Positions 11,225-22,745 are shown, numbered from the stretch's first letter. The stretch is DNA of 64,000 bases from Branchipolynoe longqiensis (GCA_030323885.1 CM059194.1:11394963-11458962); one strand, 5' to 3'. The notes: generated from the sequence alone by a model not told the origin. Made by a program: numbers and translations.

Positions 11225-11607
11225 ACTTTCACGCACATGCACATCCACACGCACATGCACACACATCGACATGCACGCGTACATACATACATGCTCACAT
11301 ACATACACACGCACATGCACACGCATTGACATGCATGCATACATACATACATGCTCACATACATACACACACATACATACACACATACACATGCATGCAC
11401 ACACATGCACACACATGCACATACAAATGCACATGCATGCGTACATTTATACATGCTCAAATACATACACACGCACATACATACACATGCATGCACACAC
11501 ATGCACACACATGCACATACACACGCACATGCACACGCATCGACATGCACGCATACATACATACATGCTCACATACATACACACGCACATCATCATCATC
11601 ATCATCA
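11225..11607. repeat. CA/CATA microsatellite block ending in (ATC)n
   Basis: ACATACACACGCACATGCAC repeats with a higher-order period of about 70-80 bp, ending in CATCATCATCATCATCAT. Confidence 0.9.
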
Positions 11608-12010
11608 TGCTGTCGGTCGCAATGCGACAAAGACTGCTTTTATTTCTTAACCGCCGCTGTTCCGTGCGGTTGTGCATTTCATAAAAGCTGCTTGCAAAGT
11701 GTTGAAGTGCTGCTGGCTTTTGCAAGTTACCAGCGGCACTCTCTCGGGGAGCAAATAGAGGTTTCACACCGGCAAGAACACGTCAAGACAGGTGCAAACT
11801 ATTTGTCCCTGCAGTAGCTAGCCGGGAGATGTTGGGTGTTCCCTTCATCACCGCCCTTAATGCTGCCACGGAAGCATGGTTTTCTGTTAGGGTTTGCTCC
11901 CTTAGCCGTTGATTCTATCAAGAACCTGTACCACAAGGCAGTGGTTTATAACTTTGCAAGACAGGGGCGTCAAACACCCTGAGGTATTTTAGCAGATAGG
12001 TACTGCATTA
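11590..12010 (-). mobile_element. possible LINE 3' end with (GAT)n tail
   Basis: On the minus strand this segment ends CAAAGACAGTCTTTGTCGC-like sequence and then ATGATGATGATG, resembling 3' ends of RTE-type LINEs that terminate in short trinucleotide tails. No coding motif is visible; the call is tentative. Confidence 0.3.
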
Positions 12011-12012
12011 CC

Positions 12013-12310
12013 CGCATACACACGCACATACATACACACATACCCATGCACACACATACACACTCACACCTACATATGCACACATGCATGCACACACATA
12101 CACACGCACACATATACACATGCACACCTACATATGCACACACATGCACACGCACATGTACTTGCACATACATGCACATGCACATACACACACATGCACA
12201 GACATGCACACACATATACATGTATACGCAAGCACATGCATACACACAAACATTTACACATGAACACATAGACATGTATATATTTATGCACATACATACA
12301 CACACACACA
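12013..12310. repeat. CA-rich microsatellite block
   Basis: CACACATACACACGCACACA repeats similar to 11225-11590. Confidence 0.9.
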
Positions 12311-12315
12311 CCGGG

Positions 12316-12515
12316 GTGAAGTGGGTTCGATTCCCGCTCTAGGCGCTATTTCCTATTGTCATCACTCCCACGACACTGGTTGCCGTGATATAGATCACAT
12401 ACAAGCTACACATTGCATAGTTGTTGAACCTACCCTGTGTACATGTATGTAAGTGCATTGCCTGTATATCTGTAATTGTAAGCATTAAATGACTTACGGG
12501 CATAAACCATTTAAA
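12316..12515 (+). mobile_element. SINE-B fragment (tRNA-like 3' half and body)
   Basis: Begins in the T arm (GTGGGTTCGATTCCCGCTCT, then AGGCG) and continues with the SINE-B body (CACTGGTTGCCGTGAT, GAACCTACCCTGTGTA, TGCATTGCCTGTAT). The CA microsatellite to its left may have replaced the head. Confidence 0.8.
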
Positions 12516-12689
12516 AGACGAGGGAGACAAATGTAGTATTATGCACTGACCTCACAGACAAGGAGCCACATAGACAGGTATGCGTGGATAAGGTTATTAA
12601 CAACAGTGTTAATTTGACTTCCTTTCTCTTCTGTACAGTAGTACATGTTTAGCGAGTTGGCAAATATCTGTAGGATGGAAACTAGGTCA

Positions 12690-12736
12690 TTGTTTTGGGT
12701 TTCCTAAAGGTGATGCTTTTATCGGATTATGCAGCT
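12690..12736 (+). mobile_element. MITE T, right-end fragment
   Basis: GATGCTTTTATCGGATTATG then CAGCT and TTAA, the right terminus only. Confidence 0.7.
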
Positions 12737-12789
12737 TTAAGCTCAACGTGAAAGCTTCTCCCTTCGTAGATAAAGCGACTGTCACCCCA

Positions 12790-13575
12790 GTTCTTGCCAA
12801 GCCCCAGCTCCAGCCTCAGTACCAGCCCCAACTCCCAGCCCCAGCCTCAGTTCCAGCCCCAACCCCCAGCCCCAGCCCCAGCCTCAGTACCAGCCCCAAC
12901 TCCCAGCCCCAGCCTCAGTACCAGCCCCAACCCCCAGCCCCAGCCCCAGCCCCAGCCTCTGTACCAGCCCCAACTCCCAGCCCCAGCCTCAGTACCAGCC
13001 CCAACTCCCAGCCCCAGCCCCAGCCTCAGTACCAGCCCCAACTCCCAGCCCCAGCCTCAGTACCAGCCCCAACCCCCAGCCCCGCCCCAGCCCCAGCCCC
13101 AGCCCCAGCCCCAGCCTCTGTACCAGCCCCAACTCCCAGCCCCAGCCCCAGCCTCAGTACCAGCCCCAACTCCCAGCCCCAGCCCCAGCCTCAGTACCAG
13201 CCCCAACTCCCAGCCCCAGCCTCAGTACCAGCCCCAACCCCCAGCCCCAGCCCCAGCCCCAGCCCCAGCCCCAGCCTCTGTACCAGCCCCAACTCCCAGC
13301 CCCAGCCCCAGCCTCAGTACCAGCCCCAACTCCCAGCCCCAGCCTCAGTACCAGCCCCAACCCCCAGCCCCAGCCCCAGCCCCAGCCCCAGCCTCAGTAC
13401 CAGCCCCAACTCCCAGCCCCAGCCCCAGCCCCAGCCTCAGTACAAGCCCAAACTCCCAGCCCCAGCCTCAGTACCAGCCCCAACTCCCAGCCCCAGCCCC
13501 GGCCTCAGTACCAGCCCCAACCCCCAGCCCCAGCCCCACCCCCAGTCCCACCCCCAGCGCCACTCCCACCCTCTA
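12790..13575. repeat. CCCAGC-type minisatellite
   Basis: Built of CCCCAGC hexamers/18-mers with CTCAGTACCAGCCCCAACTC units. All three plus-strand frames and minus frames are open, producing Pro/Gln/Ser/Ala repeats. Mutually consistent open frames in every phase show this is repeat-driven, not coding. Confidence 0.9.
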
Positions 13576-13679
13576 CCACCCCAGATGACCCCACCCACCC
13601 CCATACCACACCCGTCCCCATCTCACTCCTCCATTCATGTTCTTGCCATAACCTTACTGTTCCAGAAAACAAATATATA

Positions 13680-13860
13680 TCATAAAGGACTTTGTGGTAT
13701 CTTTCTCACTCAACCCCCTCCCCCTTCTACCACCCCACGTGACCAACCCCCCCCCCCCTACCAATAGTACCACACACAACCCTACCTCAATCCTCCATTC
13801 ATATTCCCACCAGAAAAAAAAACCCACCAATATCCTAAAGGACTTTGTGGTACCTTGCTC
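13680..13860. repeat. short direct duplication with C-rich runs
   Basis: CTAAAGGACTTTGTGGTACC-like and CATAAAGGACTTTGTGGTAT sequences occur at about 13681 and 13834, separated by a CCCCCTACC tract, with TCCTCCATTCAT near each. Confidence 0.6.
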
Positions 13861-14057
13861 ATGCATCGTGCTTATCACCTCAAGATAGCCTCACTCTTAA
13901 AGCTATGTCCCAATTTAGTAAATAAAGCCGGCTTATCTTAATCACAAGTACCTGTATGATAATTCGACAAATACTGATGTGCAAATTGAAAGGATCTAAA
14001 GCTATCCTCATTCACCTAAAAGTGTATCAACTCGACTCTATTGAACATAGCGTGTTG

Positions 14058-14555
14058 GTAACCAGTCCTTGTCCTATCCTATTAATAATACCTAGTGCCA
14101 GGCTATAAATGTTGTAGGTCATTGGTTTGACTCGACCAGGATTTTGAGATGGTCCGCAGACAGAATTAAATACTATTGAAATAAAATGTGATGGAATAAA
14201 ATGCCATAAAGCATCATACATTTTAATCCCCCCCCCATACACTGCCTACTTACTACATTCACAAAACAGAGCTGATAATGGTGGTGTACAGAGGCGTAGC
14301 TTCCATATGCGCATGTACGCAACTACATAACACCTGAAATTACAATTGACAAAATAATAATTTTGCGGGGGAGGGTTTAAACTTATGATGCTTTATGGCA
14401 TTTTATTCCATCACATTTTAGGATTTTATTCCATCTGTGTACCATCTGAAAATGCTGGTCGAGTCAAACTAATGACTTACACATTTATAGTTAGAGCTTC
14501 ATAGCCTGGCACTAGGTATTATTAATAGGATAGGACAAGGACTGGCTAGCTCAGT
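14058..14555. repeat. large palindrome with SINE-A arms
   Basis: The left arm (14058-14222) carries SINE-A minus-strand sequence and then AAATGTGATGGAATAAAATG / CCATAAAGCATCATA. The right arm (about 14376-14555) is its reverse complement, with TATGATGCTTTATGGCATTT and SINE-A plus-strand sequence. The spacer is about 150 bp. Confidence 0.8.
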
Positions 14556-14752
14556 GACAGGATAATGTGCCTGAATGGGATACCAGGTCAGGGTGCACCG
14601 TCCTGGTTTCCCATTGGGACAGCACTATAAAGTTATTGGGTCATGGTTCCGGAGGCCTCACTTCCCAGTGGGATAGCACTATAAAGTCACCACAAGTTCA
14701 CACTATCACAAGTCGGTACCAATCTGGATATGACCTTAAATGTTTCCAGTAC
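14453..14752 (+). mobile_element. SINE-A copy extending from the palindrome
   Basis: Body from GGTCGAGTCAAACTAATGAC to the tail-side motif GATATGACCTTAAATG; the tRNA head is missing where the palindrome begins. Confidence 0.8.
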
Positions 14753-15637
14753 ATAGGCCCCCGCTAGTTGTAGTTTGCATTTCTTAGACTTCCTAATTCC
14801 ATGGCTTTTTGCCCTCTCCTACAATATATTCAATGTATTAGATTGCACAACCATGTGGTTATTTCTATACAACCCAGCCTTCCGATACGTTTTGTATGGG
14901 CTGCTACCAAGTCTTCAATAATTTAGTTTACGCCACTTTTACATGATCTAGTCATGAATTACATCAGGATTAAATCACACTGTGGGCTGGGCACGTGTAA
15001 AACCACGCGACAAGAATACTGCACAATGATACTAGGCTAGGGCTGCCAGCTGAATCAGCTGGGGTTCTAGTCCATGTCTGTGTGCTCTGTGGCGCCGACC
15101 ATCTGAATACAGTTGCCGACCGATAAGATAAATCGAGTGTGTGTGTTGGGGGGTGGAGTGGGGGGGGTGGTCTCTGACCGTGTTGTCTTTGGAAATAGTC
15201 CTAGAAGTAATGAGCGATTAAGAGCAAGAATTTGAACTATCTAGGCAATTTTCCATGATTACCCCCTCCCCCCCCCCCACCCCTTGACGAGCACCTCGTT
15301 GTAATAACATTGTATGCAAATCTGAATGCGCCTACTTGTTTTTTCAGTTCTAGACGCAAGCTATTCACGGAGGTGACCCATTAAAAAAAAAACGGGTCGG
15401 GTGGAAATGCTACCCGAGGACAGGGTGCCTGGTTACCTGTGGGTAACCTGTGCACCAATACCTACCTGTCCACCCCGCCCAAGTGAGAATGTCGTCTGCA
15501 CCGGGACGCACCTCGGTGTTTTGGCGGGAAAACCAGTCGGCTCGCTGTGAACCTCACTGCCTCCATATCCAAAAAGTGAATTTGCTTTTATCGAAGGGGG
15601 ATATGGATACTGCTGCTTTAGGCACGACCAGGCGTGG
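14753..15637. other. no gene recognised
   Basis: Contains short G, C and A runs and some GC-rich unique sequence (15400-15620). No exon with convincing splice sites could be named. Confidence 0.4.
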
Positions 15638-15976
15638 TCGCTGGTTGGTTGTTGGAGTTTTAAGTCCTGGCAACATCTAAGGTCACAGCAAGACGGGTAC
15701 CGACTTGTTTCAGTGCACACTCATGGCGACTTTATAGTGCTGCCCCACTGGGAGACCAGCGTGCTAGAACTATGACCTGATATCCCACTCAGTCACATTA
15801 TCCTGACACTGAGCCCACTTATCATAATAATGTTAAGCGCTAGGCTAGGAAGTGACAGCTATCAATTTTTAAGTCATCGGTTTGACTCAACATGGGTTCA
15901 AACCCATGGTTTCGAATCCCATGATCTACCAATGCTGGAGACGGACGCTCAACTCATTTGGCCATCCCATCTGGTA
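15638..15976 (-). mobile_element. SINE-A copy (left of head-to-head pair)
   Basis: Tail GTTGGTTGTTGGAGTTTTAA at left, head GGCCATCCCATCTGGT at right. Confidence 0.85.
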
Positions 15977-16262
15977 AGGACGTGGTCGCAATATCTAAGA
16001 GCGCAGGCTTTCTCGGCTGGAAGATCGGGAGTTTGTAAAGCTGGCACAGTCAAACCAATGACTTACACAATTGATATTTGTCGCTACCTCGCTTGACGCT
16101 CGGCATTACTAGGCTATGGCAAGGACTGGTTAGCTCAGTGTCAGGATAATGTGACCCAGTGGTGGAAATCGGATCAGAGTGCAGGTGGGCCCGGTCTTGA
16201 AAAATTGGGTCATGGTGCTGTCGGCCTGGTCTCCCAATGGGGCAGCACTGCAAAGTCGCCAA
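15977..16262 (+). mobile_element. SINE-A copy (right of head-to-head pair)
   Basis: Head variant AGAGCGCAGGCTTTCTCGGC, body to GGGGCAGCACTGCAAAGTCG; tail lost. Confidence 0.8.
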
Positions 16263-16301
16263 TATATATAATATTAACAGTCTGGTTGACGTAATCATAT
16301 A

Positions 16302-16550
16302 CAGTAAAACCTCTCTAAATCCACTGACCTTGGGACCGACTTTAAGTGGTCCATTTAGGGAGGTGGTCGGTTTAGGGAGTTAGAATATGGTTACAATGGT
16401 ATTTTTCTTAGTTTTTGTTTGTTTGTTGCTTTACGTCCTAGCAACATCTAAGGTCATATCAGGACGGGGGTATTGTTCGGACCCAAATAAAGCGATCGAT
16501 ATAGGAGAGTCGTCGATCTGTAGAGGTGGTCGGTTAGAGAGGTTTTACTG
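16302..16550. mobile_element. MITE P2 (pogo/Tigger-like) with SINE-A tail inside
   Basis: Ends CAGTAAAACCTCTCTAAATC and TTAGAGAGGTTTTACTG with TA at 16300-16301 and 16551-16552. A SINE-A tail fragment (16414-16466, minus) lies inside. Confidence 0.85.
16414..16466 (-). mobile_element. SINE-A tail fragment inside P2
   Basis: TTTGTTGCTTTACGTCCTAG and GCAACATCTAAGGTCATATC. Confidence 0.75.
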
Positions 16551-16599
16551 TAATTGATTATTTAGTCGATGTACTTTGAGATAAGCGGTTATAAGTTAT

Positions 16600-16690
16600 A
16601 TACTCGATGTGTATATTCAGGCTGTCACCAGGGGGTTGTCCGGGGCTCGTCCGGGGGCTGTCCAGGGCTCATCCGGGTAGTATATGTATA
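16600..16690. repeat. short GC-rich tandem (GGGCTGTCC/GGGCTCGTCC)
   Basis: Several degenerate copies of GTCCGGGGCTCGTCCGGG, the same vocabulary as H8 at 24.8-25.5 kb, so perhaps an H8-type remnant. Confidence 0.55.
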
Positions 16691-16736
16691 TGTGCACGGA
16701 GTTGGCTTCCGGTGGGTCATATTTGGAGACATTAGG

Positions 16737-17072
16737 GTTGGTTGGTTGCTGGAGTTTTACCTCCTGGCAACCTCTAAGTCCATATCAGGACGGGGACCAA
16801 CTTGTGACAGTGCACACTCATGGCGACTTTATAGTGCTGCCCCACTGGGACACCAGACCACCAGCAACATGATCTGATATCTCACTCAGTCAGATTATCC
16901 TGACAATGAGCCAGTCCTTGCCCTATCCTAATTTTACTTGTGCCAAATGCCTGGTTAGGAAGCAACAACCATTAATTTGTTAAGTCATTAGTTTGACTCG
17001 ACCAGGTTTCAAATCCCATGATTTACCAAAACGGGAGACTGATGCTCAACTCATTCGGCCACCCCGCCTGGT
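16737..17072 (-). mobile_element. SINE-A copy
   Basis: Tail GGTTGGTTGCTGGAGTTTTA at left, head GGCCACCCCGCCTGGT at right. Confidence 0.85.
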
Positions 17073-17256
17073 TCGCAGACATCAGGGAGGGAGTACGAAG
17101 TGGTGGGTGGTAGGCTCCTCGTACAGACAACGTCACGGCAAAGACAATGTACGATAAGACGCGCCACTCAGTGCTTTCCTGTGAAATACAGATGCAGTGG
17201 CGCCACCCCACGGCGAACAAAATGAGCTATAAATGGCAAATAAAATATTATATTAA

Positions 17257-17603
17257 AGTTGCATAGTCCAATGGTTTTGAATTTCTGTATTTTTTCTGAG
17301 ATAAATATATTAGATCAATCACTAGTATCTACTTTACATTAGTTCAAAGTTACTTTTATTTCAAATGGTAAACTTTTGAGATATTTTGAGTGCAAACATG
17401 GTAAATTAGTTTTGGCAAGCTTGCCTAAACTCTGACACCACAGACTTCTGCAGTTACAGGTTCTGGTAAATTGCCTCAGTATTGCCTTCTACGCAGAAAC
17501 AAATGCTTAATAAGTGCATCAGTATCTAAGTCAGATATGTAAAATCAAATCTAGATAATTGGTTTGGTTTTGAAAATTTGATATTTCATCGGACTATGCA
17601 GCT
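17257..17603 (+). mobile_element. MITE T2
   Basis: AGTTGCATAGTCCAATGG to GACTATGCAGCT, TTAA at 17253-17256 and 17604-17607. Standard T body. Confidence 0.85.
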
Positions 17604-17724
17604 TTAACATAGTGTATATCTCCCGCTCATTTGGCATACTTGTTCACCGATTCTACGGACATTTCTTTTCAATACACCATGCATAATAATTGTTTTCATT
17701 ATTAATAGTGGGAGATAACGCACT

Positions 17725-17910
17725 ATAATTACCGTACATTGTCTTTGATGGTACAGCAGTCACGGTGGACCAGGGAACCTGTCCCCTTGTTTTAATGATA
17801 CAGCAGTGAGGCTGGGCTATGGGACCTGTCAAATTACCTTGTTTGCCGTTGGGTGGCAGCACTGCATGATTATTTTAGAAATTCCAATATGAAAGCGCTG
17901 AGTGGCACAC
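17725..17910. repeat. direct repeat, copy 1
   Basis: TGGTACAGCAGTCACGGTGG ... GGGTGGCAGCACTGCATGAT ... ATATGAAAGCG. Copy 2 is at 18565-18735, about 85-90 percent alike. The segment includes tandem GGTACAGCAGT motifs. Origin unknown. Confidence 0.75.
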
Positions 17911-18564
17911 TTGCTGTCCAGACTCCACTTCGTCCACACCTCTTCTATCACCTCTCAGCTGCCGGTCTCCTCTCCTGTATTTGTCTAAATCAATATTGCA
18001 AGCGGAGGCCAGGCCAGTCAGCCTTTCACCTTCTACCTCTTACTCCGTCTGTGTCTCTGGCCCTCCGACTGGTCACCACTGGGCAAGGAGGCACGGCCCT
18101 TTGACTTAACTCTCCTCACTTCTCTTTCTTCAATCCTACACTTTTGTCTCCCAGGCTTTCCACTGCTTCTTATCAATTGAGTTGTTTGCTTGGGTAGGGC
18201 CCTATTCCTTTTTCACTGTTTCTTCACTTTCTACCTTCTTGCTGCAGATCCCACCTTCACACACACCACCCGCCCCCACCCTCCTCCACACCTCCCCCTT
18301 CCTTCCAACCCATCGGCGACTGGACACAAATTCTCTGCTAAAATCGGACCGGTCGATATCCGGTACTGCTTCAACGATTCATCTTTATCGTAGTCAAGTA
18401 CTTCTACAACCCCCCCCCCCACCCCCCCACCCTGCCAGAAGTCTACACTTCAGCCAAAAAACGGACCGAGTTATCAGTGGCGTTTTCAATGCTGCAGTTC
18501 TGCAGCCTGTAACCAATAGGTTACAACCCCCCCCCCCCCCCCCCAGCAAGAGAGGCACGTCTTG
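17911..18564. other. spacer between direct repeats, no gene recognised
   Basis: Pyrimidine-rich with C runs (18412-18430, 18528-18542). The open frame 18182-19033 crosses both the C runs and the next repeat and shows no domain, so I do not call it. Confidence 0.5.
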
Positions 18565-18735
18565 TCATACATTGTCTTTCATGGTACAGCAGTCAGGGTG
18601 GACTAGGGAACCTGTCCCATTGTTTCAATGGTACAGCAGTGATGCTGGGCTAGGGGACCTGTTCAATTACCTTGTTTGCCATTGGGTGGCAGCACTGCAT
18701 GATTATTTAAGAAATTCCTATATGAAAGCGACGAG
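18565..18735. repeat. direct repeat, copy 2
   Basis: TCATGGTACAGCAGTCAGGG ... GGGTGGCAGCACTGCATGAT ... ATATGAAAGCG, parallel to 17725-17910. Confidence 0.75.
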
Positions 18736-18968
18736 TGGCTCGACTTGTCGTACGTTGTCTTTGGGCACGGTCACGTGCCGGGCGCAGGTTCCAGCATTGT
18801 CTGTAGGCCACAGGTGGTGTAGATTGAGGACCGAGGGCCGAGGTTATCTCATCGGTCATCACTGCGTATGTCAGGATCCACTTAGTTCCAAAATGTGTCA
18901 CTTTCAGGAACTGTCCGAGCTGCTCCCATACGCCCCCTACCGGCGTCAGTGTGCGCGTGACCGGACGC

Positions 18969-19309
18969 AGTGGGCGAAGGGGAAAGAGCGCAGGCTTCCC
19001 GTGCGGAAGGTCGGGAGTTCGAATCCCGGCTGATTCAAAGCAGTGACTTAAAAAAAAAGATACTTGTCACTACCTGGTATAATAGTAGATCGTGGGATTC
19101 GAACCCACGGGTCCCATTTGGGCGGTGTGGACCCACGGGTTTGAACGGTGGTCGAGTGAAGCCAATGACTTAAAAATTGATATTTGTCGCTTCTTAGCCA
19201 GGCGCTGGCCATTATTATGATAGGGCAAAAACTGGTTGGCTCAGTATCAGGGTAATGTGACTGAGTGGGATATCAGGTCATGGTGCCGGTGGCCGGGTGT
19301 CCCAGTGGG
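18969..19309 (+). mobile_element. SINE-A copy with duplicated head segment
   Basis: Head variant AGAGCGCAGGCTTCCCGTGC with good B box (GGGAGTTCGAATCCCGG). A second B-box-like sequence (GTGGGATTCGAACCCACGGG) is inside the body, so this copy seems to be a fusion of two SINE-A types. Confidence 0.8.
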
Positions 19310-19564
19310 GCCAGGCTCTTCATGTTATTTCCGGATATATATGATATATGGCTGACTGATGAAGCGGGTTGTGAAGGGGTGGAGTGATTGGTCCTGGTGG
19401 TGCGGGTAGATAAAGGCACCACGACACATCTGGATCCTAGGGGCGTGGCGCTGAGAACCGACATGTTTTACTAAGGCCAAAGAAGAAAAAAAGTATATAT
19501 TTGACCTTACATGTTGCTAGGAGGTAAAGCAACAACAACCAACTTTTATTGAAAGAATAAACTG

Positions 19565-20125
19565 TAGTAGGACTGTAAATTACTAATTTGTCTGGTGGGC
19601 GTTCCTCCAATGTAGTTCTGTGTTGGATGGGGCTGGGACCGGTGTGGCGGTTTATAAACACAGTCCGTTTAGAGTTTATGCTCGGTGTTCTGCGCATGTG
19701 TCAATGGGTTATGTACATGCGCGTATCCGATTAACATGACCTGAGCGACTCAGGTCACCCGAGTTGCTAGAAATTCAAATAGAACACCGCGAGTGCAGTT
19801 GACAAAAACATGCCCCTTGTGCACACATTTTAACCCACCTCTTGGCTGGGGTTGGGTAGGAGCGATGAGGTCACATTGGTGCGTCAAAACGTGGCTAGGG
19901 TCACCCGAGTTGATTAATCGAATACGCTGAAATTCCATTCAATTTTGACACATGCGGAGAACCCTGAGTGTAGAATCTAAACACACTGATATTTTAAACC
20001 GCCACACCGGATTGACGAGTTGTGACCAATTTGTTCAATTTGATCACATCCACCATCAATCATCGACTCTATAACGTAAAATGTGTTACACTAAGTTGCC
20101 ACTACACCTCCGGTGTCACACCGGA
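19565..20125. repeat. duplicated block (partner 21281-21450) interrupted by MITE R
   Basis: GTCTGGTGGGCGTTCCTCC ... and GACCAATTTGTTCAATTTGA ... match 21298-21450 in order. The 372 bp between the two halves is MITE R. Confidence 0.75.
19639..20010. mobile_element. MITE R (CCGGTGTGGCGGTTTA ends)
   Basis: Perfect 16-bp inverted ends CCGGTGTGGCGGTTTA / TAAACCGCCACACCGG. The related empty block at 21298-21450 lacks this segment. I cannot define a target duplication. Confidence 0.8.
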
Positions 20126-20445
20126 TGTGGTCGAGCGAATCAATAGAATGCAGGCTTCCGATGTGGAAGATCAGGAGTTTGAATCATAGTCGAGTCAAAC
20201 CAAGGACTTATATGACTTACACAATTGATACTTGTTGCTTCCAGCCAGGCACTCTGCATTAATAGGATATAACTAGGACTGGTTGCTACAGTGTCAGGAT
20301 AATCTGACTGTGTGGGATATTGGAACATGGTGCTGGCGACATGGTCTCCCAGTGGAGTAGCACTATTAAGTCACCATGAGTGTGCACTGTCAGTGCCCAT
20401 CCTGATTTGACCTTAGATGTTGCTAGGATGTAAAACAACAACAAA
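20125..20445 (+). mobile_element. SINE-A copy
   Basis: Head variant GCAGGCTTCCGATGTGGAAG, body and tail GATGTTGCTAGGATGTAAAA then CAACAACAAAC. Confidence 0.85.
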
Positions 20446-21280
20446 CATCCAACTGTTAATGAAAGAATAAACTGGAGTACTACTAGTATGACTGTATATA
20501 GACTACATCACCGTTCCAGCCGCGCGGTGCATTGTGGGATGTGTCAGAGCAAAACAAACTGACGAGAAGCACATGGCACATGCTAATACACTGGGTGCAG
20601 CTATGAAATGTGCTAGTTTCAGCTCATCTCAGCTCTTGTTTGAAACATAGAACACCAACTAAAAATATATATATAATAAATTAAGATATTAATCTTTTAT
20701 CGAGCATTACATTTACATCAATATAATCAGCACATCTTATGCCATGTGCATTTAGATTTAGACAAATCTGGGCACTCAGACTAGTGTTAGAGCCCATAGC
20801 CAGAGTCAGTTTTACTTATTTTATTCATGTTTTGATTTATATCCTATGGTTAATGACATATGTAGAAATATAAAATGAATAGGGTTAATCAGATATTGGT
20901 TATATATTTCTTTGAAACAAGTTTTTGTTTACACATTTGGCATTTTAATATTTAGAACAAGAATTACTTATGGCTAATCAATAGTGATGTAAACATCAGC
21001 CTGTAAAGTGACTGAAATTGTATGTTTCTTAGCTCAAAATGCTTAATTAGTTGGAGAGTTATGTATTAAACATATCCATATTCATTATATTATTATATTG
21101 CATCCTTCCATCCATGTTTGTGCCAAATTGTTATGTATTTCTATTAATTTTGAATAAAATGGAAGTTTGTCCCTACGTGTATCGGCAAACTCAATGGCGG
21201 TACGCCTTTGCTTTGCTCCCAACGCCGTTTTCACCGCATGCGCACTCGGAACCGTGATCTCGTCTATTGCCGAGGTGGCT
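20446..21280. other. no gene recognised
   Basis: AT-rich, mostly unique. CpG content rises after 21170 towards the duplicated block. Confidence 0.4.
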
Positions 21281-21450
21281 CGGTAAAAAATTGCCCGGAT
21301 GTGTCTGGTGGGCGTCCCTCCTATGTACTTCTGTGTTCGATGTGTTCGATGTGACCAGATGACCAATTTGTTCATTTTGATCACATCCACCATTGATCGT
21401 CGACTTTATAACGTGAAACATGTGTTACGCCAACCTACCACTCTGCCTCC
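21281..21450. repeat. duplicated block, uninterrupted copy
   Basis: Partner of 19565-20125: GTCTGGTGGGCGTCCCTCC, then GACCAATTTGTTCATTTTGA, then CTCCGGCGTCA. Confidence 0.75.
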
Positions 21451-22745
21451 GGCGTCAAACTTCCACCCCCACCACCCACACGACGCCACAACCCTCACAC
21501 ACACACATACACCACACCACCACACTCCCTCCCCGCCTCGCCCCGTACAGCCTCTCTCACCCCACACTGCGTCGCCCCTCAGCACCCACTGACCGTAGCA
21601 CCGTCATGCACACTGCCCCTACATCTTAACCTTACCACCAGTTACCCACCACCATTCATGTCTACAGCGCACTCCCTACCCTGCTTCTAGCCCACCCCCA
21701 CCCCTCCCCCACCACAACTCCGCCAGACACTCACAACACAACCACCACCTCCCTCACCCCCTAACCCCCACTTCACCCCACCTCCCCACTATTACTCCAC
21801 CACGCAACCACGCAACCAGGACCCAACCACCACGTCCCTCACCCCCAACCTGCTTCTTACACCACTCCCCCCACCACTTCTCCTTCCCCCCCCCCCTCCT
21901 CCCTCTCCCCCTCTCCCCGCCACCCCTCCCTCCCCTGCTCCTGCACCTTCTCTCTCTCCCTTCCCTCCCCACCCTCCCATCCCCCTCCTCCAACTTCTTC
22001 CTCATGTGCCACTTCACTCCGGTATATCTGTCTCCCCCTCCCGCTCCCCTCTCCCTCTTCCTCGCTTCCCCCCCCCCCCCTTCCACCTCCTCCCTCCATC
22101 CTCCCACTCCATCCTCTTACCCCCCTCCTACCCTCCCCATCTCCCTCTCCCCCCCCCCCCACCACTCTCCTTTCCTCCCCCACCACCTCCCACATCCCGC
22201 TAACGACACCATGACCCACACATGTCTACCCCTCTCCCTCTCCCTTCCCCGCTCCCCTGTCCCCCCTCCCCTCCCACTCACGTATCCCCTCTCCCTTCTC
22301 CCCTCCCCCCTCCTCCTTGCCCCCCCCCCCCCCACCACAGGCCCACACCCCGCTAACCACACCAGGGCTCACACTTGCATATCCGCCTCCCCTTCCCCTT
22401 CCTCCTCCCTAGCCCTTCCCTATCCTTCCTTCGCCAACCCCCTCCCCGGCCCCTGTCCCTCCCCTCAGCTCCCCCTCCCTCACTACCGCCTACATCCCGC
22501 TAACCACATAATGTCTAGTGACCACCCATACCTATCCCCCTTCCCCTCCTCCTTCTTTCTCCCCTCTCCCTCTGCCAGCCCCCCCCCCCCTCTTCTTGCC
22601 TCCCATATCACCGCCCACACCCCACTCCACATCTACCCCATCCCCCCCCCCCTTTCCTATCCGGCTCCCCCCCCCCCTTCCCACTCTTCCCCTCCCTCCC
22701 CCCCCCCCCCCCACCATACCGCTACCTTCGGTCGACACTTATCGG
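21450..22745. repeat. C/T-dominated tract, about 1.3 kb
   Basis: The plus strand is nearly all C, T and A, with many runs of 8 or more C. A loose period of about 130-160 bp is marked by CCCGCTAACGACACC, CCCGCTAACCACACC and CCCGCTAACCACATA, so it derives from a tandem repeat. Pro/Ser-rich and Gly/Arg-rich open frames on the two strands are artefacts. Confidence 0.85.

Noticed and set aside
11167..11817. His/Thr/Cys-rich 216-residue frame
   Set aside because: CA-rich microsatellite translation that merely runs into neighbouring unique sequence.
12748..13767. 339-residue Pro/Gln/Ser/Ala-rich open frame (and overlapping 264-residue frame)
   Set aside because: All plus frames and two minus frames are open because the CCCAGC/CTCAGTACC units have no stops; no splice sites or domain support a protein.
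18182..19033. 283-residue open frame
   Set aside because: Crosses two C runs, a direct repeat and the head of a SINE-A; no recognisable domain.
18985..19035. tRNA gene with B box GGGAGTTCGAATCCCGG
   Set aside because: It is the head of a SINE-A copy followed by the standard SINE body.
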